Shown: positions 61,019-64,000 of the stretch, piece by piece
Numbering within the stretch: the first letter of the stretch is position 1
Layout of the letters: every line of letters starts with the position of its first letter
NCBI GenBank assembly: GCA_965116555.1
Contig: OZ220698.1
Coordinates: forward strand, 868,001-932,000
Length of the DNA stretch: 64,000 nucleotides
Origin: DAOUJH01 sp965116555
Lineage (GTDB): Bacteria > Chloroflexota > Dehalococcoidia > Lucifugimonadales > QGNO01
Direction of reading: 5' to 3'
Program-made: the position numbers and the translations under genes
The notes under the pieces: generated by a model
Databases searched by the model: none
Told to the model about the DNA's origin: nothing
The model's input: only the letters and a program-made list of their open reading frames with translations

Positions 61019-63895
61019 GTGACAACGACAGAACAGACGGTGACTATCAACATAGATGGTCGGGAAATCCAGGCCAAGCCCGGCGCCATGGTGCTGGAAG
61101 CGGCGATAGAAGCCGGAATGTACATCCCGTACCTCTGCTATCACCCGGGCATGAAGCCGTTTGCCGCCTGCCGCATGTGTGTCGTCCAAGAGGAAGTCGA
61201 AGTTGAAGTTGAGAGGGACGGGGAGAAGATAACCGAACGGCAACTTAGGCCCGCGGCGGCATCCTGCACGCTTCCCGTCAGAGAAGGGATGAAAATCGTA
61301 TCCGCCAGCGATCAATTGCGCGGCCTGCAGAAGGGGATCATGGAGATGCTCATATCGGAGCATCCCCACGGCTGCCTGACCTGCCACCGCGTTGAGCTAT
61401 GCGGTCCGGAAGACATTTGCCAGAGACACGTATCGGTCAACGACCGGTGCGTAATGTGCCCCAAGAACGAACGGTGCGAGTTCAAGGACACCGTGCGGTT
61501 CCTGGGCATGGAACTGAACTCGCCGCTGACCTACGAGGTGAGAACCCCGGAAATCGAGGCCTTCGATCCGTTCTACGACCGCGACTACAACCTCTGCATT
61601 GTCTGCGGCAGGTGTGTCCGTGTCTGTGAAGAGGCGCGGGGCGACAACGCTATCACGTTCGTGGAGAGGGCAGGGAAGGTGCTGGTGGGAACATCCAGCG
61701 GAACATCGCTGTTGGAGTCGGGATGCGAGTTCTGCGGGGCATGTCTGGACGTATGCCCGGTTGGCGCACTTGTCGAACGCGACCACAAGTGGGACAAGGC
61801 GGAGAAGATTGTCCGCTCCACCTGTTCCAACTGCTCGGTGGGCTGCCAGTTGAACCTGGAGGTGAACAAGCGGGAGAAGGTGATCAGGGCAATACCGGAG
61901 ATAAACGCTCCCTCCAACCACGGGCAGGCCTGCTACATGGGCAAGTTCGGTCTTGAGTTTGTGAACCACAAGGACAGGTTGAAGCATCCGCTGATAAGGC
62001 GCGAAGGCAACCTGGAGAGAGCGACCTGGGACGAGGCGCTTGGCTTGGTAGCAGAAAAGCTGGCCGGCTACAAAGGCTCCGGCTTCGCCGCTATCGCATC
62101 GGCAAGGAGCACCAACGAGTCCGCCTATCTATTGCAGAAGTTCGCCCGTGTCGTGATGCAGAGCAACAACGTGGACATAGACTCCAACACAAGGCCGGCG
62201 CTGACCGGCGCCCTGATGGAGCCCCTGGGCTATGCGGCGTCCAGCAACTCCACCTGGGAATTGAGGAACTCCGAGTGCATTCTGATGGTGGACACCAACA
62301 CCACGGAGGAACACAACGTGCTGGCGGTGCCAATCAAGCAGGCGGTCAAGCAGGACAACGCCAAGCTGATAGTCATAGACTCTCGCGAGGTAGAGCTAAC
62401 CCGCTACGCGCAGATCTGGTTGAGACCGCGTCCGGGGACCACTCTGACCCTGCTCGGTGGACTTCTGCGGTCAATTGTGGACCAAGGCCTGCTGGATGAA
62501 GCGTTCATATTTGAACGCACTAGAGGTATAGATGAAATGAAGCGCTCCCTGGAGAGCTTCACCCCGGAACACGTATCGCAAGTTACGGGGGTCAGTGGAG
62601 AGCAAATAGACGAATCCGCGCGCATCTTTGCTTCGGCTGGTGCAAGCGCTATCGTCTACGCCTTGGACAACGCAGCCATGGAGGAGCACGAGGAGCAGGT
62701 GCAGGCCATGGCAAACCTGGCGCTGGTCACGGGCAATCTGGGCAAACCATCCGCCGGTCTATACGCCTTGAGGCGGGGAGCCAACGAACAGGGCGCCAGC
62801 GACTTGGGATGCGTACCCGGTCTGCTGCCGGGATATGTGCAGGTAAGTGACGACGGCGCCAGAAAACGTTTCGAGGAAAAGTGGAGCACGTCGCTGCCGA
62901 GTGAGGCCGGAATGGGTGTGCAGGAAATCTCGCAGGCGGCGCGCGACGGCAAAGTCAAGGCGATGCTCCTGCTCGGCGACGGCGCGGCCTATGAAGGCGA
63001 CGATCTATATGAATCGTTGGAGGAAGTGGAGTTCCTGGTAGTGCACGATGCATTCCTGGGGGCGGCGGCTCAGCGCGCCGACGTAGTGCTGCCGGCAACT
63101 ACGTTCGCGGACGAAGACGGCACCTACACAAGCCTGGAACGACGGGTGCAACTGGTAACCAAGGCGATCACGCCGCCCAACGTAGAGGCTCTGCCGGCAT
63201 GGAAGGTAGTCGGCAAGCTGGCCAAGGAGATGGACGCCTCCGGTTTCGATTTTGAGAATACGGCGGACGTGTTCGACGAGGCTGCATCGCTGGCGAACCG
63301 GATCTACGGCGGCATTTCACACAAGCGGTTGGTCAGGGAAGCCGTGTTCACCCTGCGGCCAGACCCTTCGCTCCCGCAGCCAACCCAGCTCCTGGAATCC
63401 GACAGAGTATCCAAGGGTATTCAATGGCCGTGTAGGGACCAGGACTCGCGGGGAACCCAAGTCCTCTACTCCAGCAACTTCCCTTACGGTATGGCCAAGC
63501 TGATGCCGGTGGGGCAGCCGTCCGAACCAGCGCGGCTTCCCGACGGCTTCCCGCTACTGCTGGTGCCGGGACGCGTCCTGGCCGACCAGGAAAGAGACGC
63601 CGAGGTGGAGCGCTTTGAAGTGGTGAACGCCATAACTCGCAAGGAACTGGTCAATATCCATGCCGGAGACGCGCAAGACCTGGGCCTGGAAGACGGCGAC
63701 GCGGTTGAACTGGTCACCGCCAAGAGGAAGGTGCGCGGTGTGGTCGCGGTGACGGAGTCGGCTCATAGGGGTACGGCATCGTTCACCCAGCTGTTTGGAC
63801 AGCTGGCGACGCAGCTTCAGGCCAGCGAAGACCCGGACCCGATGTCGCGGGCGCCGGGACTGGTCATAGAGCCTGTACGCCTGGAAAAGGCCTAG
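61019..63895 (+). CDS. nuoG: NADH-quinone oxidoreductase subunit G-like iron-sulfur/molybdopterin-fold protein
   Basis: A 958-residue protein. Residues 1-250 hold a [2Fe-2S] domain (CYHPG ... CRMC ... C), a His-containing NuoG [4Fe-4S] domain (HPHGCLTC ... C), and two ferredoxin clusters (CIVCGRCVRVC, CEFCGACLDVC). A molybdopterin-oxidoreductase fold follows with its own CSNCSVGC ... C cluster motif. Where formate dehydrogenases have the Mo-binding Cys/Sec, the sequence reads NTRPALTGAL, so no Mo ligand is seen. This favours NuoG over an active formate dehydrogenase. The GTG start is directly after nuoF. Confidence 0.85.
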   Translation: MTTTEQTVTINIDGREIQAKPGAMVLEAAIEAGMYIPYLCYHPGMKPFAACRMCVVQEEVEVEVERDGEKITERQLRPAAASCTLPVREGMKIVSASDQLRGLQKGIMEMLISEHPHGCLTCHRVELCGPEDICQRHVSVNDRCVMCPKNERCEFKDTVRFLGMELNSPLTYEVRTPEIEAFDPFYDRDYNLCIVCGRCVRVCEEARGDNAITFVERAGKVLVGTSSGTSLLESGCEFCGACLDVCPVGALVERDHKWDKAEKIVRSTCSNCSVGCQLNLEVNKREKVIRAIPEINAPSNHGQACYMGKFGLEFVNHKDRLKHPLIRREGNLERATWDEALGLVAEKLAGYKGSGFAAIASARSTNESAYLLQKFARVVMQSNNVDIDSNTRPALTGALMEPLGYAASSNSTWELRNSECILMVDTNTTEEHNVLAVPIKQAVKQDNAKLIVIDSREVELTRYAQIWLRPRPGTTLTLLGGLLRSIVDQGLLDEAFIFERTRGIDEMKRSLESFTPEHVSQVTGVSGEQIDESARIFASAGASAIVYALDNAAMEEHEEQVQAMANLALVTGNLGKPSAGLYALRRGANEQGASDLGCVPGLLPGYVQVSDDGARKRFEEKWSTSLPSEAGMGVQEISQAARDGKVKAMLLLGDGAAYEGDDLYESLEEVEFLVVHDAFLGAAAQRADVVLPATTFADEDGTYTSLERRVQLVTKAITPPNVEALPAWKVVGKLAKEMDASGFDFENTADVFDEAASLANRIYGGISHKRLVREAVFTLRPDPSLPQPTQLLESDRVSKGIQWPCRDQDSRGTQVLYSSNFPYGMAKLMPVGQPSEPARLPDGFPLLLVPGRVLADQERDAEVERFEVVNAITRKELVNIHAGDAQDLGLEDGDAVELVTAKRKVRGVVAVTESAHRGTASFTQLFGQLATQLQASEDPDPMSRAPGLVIEPVRLEKA

Positions 63896-63982
63896 TCGCT
63901 AAGACCGGCCCAGCATCAGCTTGCACTTTACACTTGGGAAGCCTCGGTTTACTCTGTAATCAAGCAACCTGTAGGAGAACCC

Positions 63983-64000
63983 ATGACTTCACCCGTATCA
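63983..64000 (+). CDS. Start of a further gene, cut by window edge
   Basis: ATG at 63983 with GTAGGAG 5-6 bases upstream begins MTSPVS before the window ends. It may continue the respiratory operon (for example another nuo gene), but there are 87 bases after nuoG and too few codons to identify it. Confidence 0.4.

Noticed and set aside
61019..63895. Formate dehydrogenase alpha subunit
   Set aside because: The Mo-ligand Cys/Sec is absent at the expected position and nuoE/nuoF precede it, so NuoG is preferred.

Overview
The window is chromosomal DNA, moderately GC-rich and densely coded, with short or overlapping gene junctions and few mobile traces. Gene content points to a Chloroflexota bacterium, most likely of the Dehalococcoidia/SAR202 type. 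The basis is a DUF2298 (Chlor_Arch_YYY) protein next to a TIGR03663/Agl23-like protein, lipoproteins with Thr/Pro-rich linkers, several related MFS carriers, and giant FtsX-like permeases. This placement is inference from family distribution; the window holds no 16S rRNA gene.

Layout. 1-4.4 kb (minus strand): a partial propeller lipoprotein, an MFS carrier, two tandem thioredoxin-like lipoproteins each interrupted by an in-frame TGA exactly at the first Cys of CxxC (probable selenoproteins), and a membrane-anchored J-domain protein. 4.4-10 kb: a beta-lactamase-fold hydrolase, mtaB, a second MFS carrier and pepA. 10-14 kb: a vapBC pair with an inverted-repeat operator, then an overlapping minus-strand operon thiL-tsaE-NCS2 permease, in which the permease carries an unusual C-terminal ATPase-like domain. 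14-17 kb: a tautomerase, tRNA-Lys, tRNA-Leu, oppD-oppF and a strong terminator. 17-27 kb: lepA, DUF1643, galU, a long SRP RNA with an Alu-type half, an ABM-like protein, then rsmA-ispE-PHP-dinG-OGG-like glycosylase. 27-31 kb: a gene-poor stretch, two tandem PD40 propeller membrane proteins with a truncated copy between them, and a lipoprotein.

31-42 kb: cca, rnc, ftsY, then a likely envelope-glycan block (DUF2298, Agl23-like GT-C, flippase-like protein, FAD oxidoreductase, DUF998). 42-50.4 kb (minus): two giant FtsX-like permeases plus two ATPases, one with an AbrB-like tail. 50.5-57 kb: a tandem MFS pair, then a convergent DppB-DppC-solute-binding lipoprotein set. 57-58.6 kb: a membrane protein/HTH regulator pair behind a consensus promoter with a palindromic operator, and a histidine phosphatase. 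58.8-63.9 kb: nuoE-nuoF-nuoG, and the first codons of another gene at the window edge.

The most unusual content is the tandem Sec-type thioredoxin lipoproteins with a shared candidate SECIS hairpin, and two domain fusions: NCS2 permease plus RsbW-like domain, and ABC ATPase plus AbrB-like domain.
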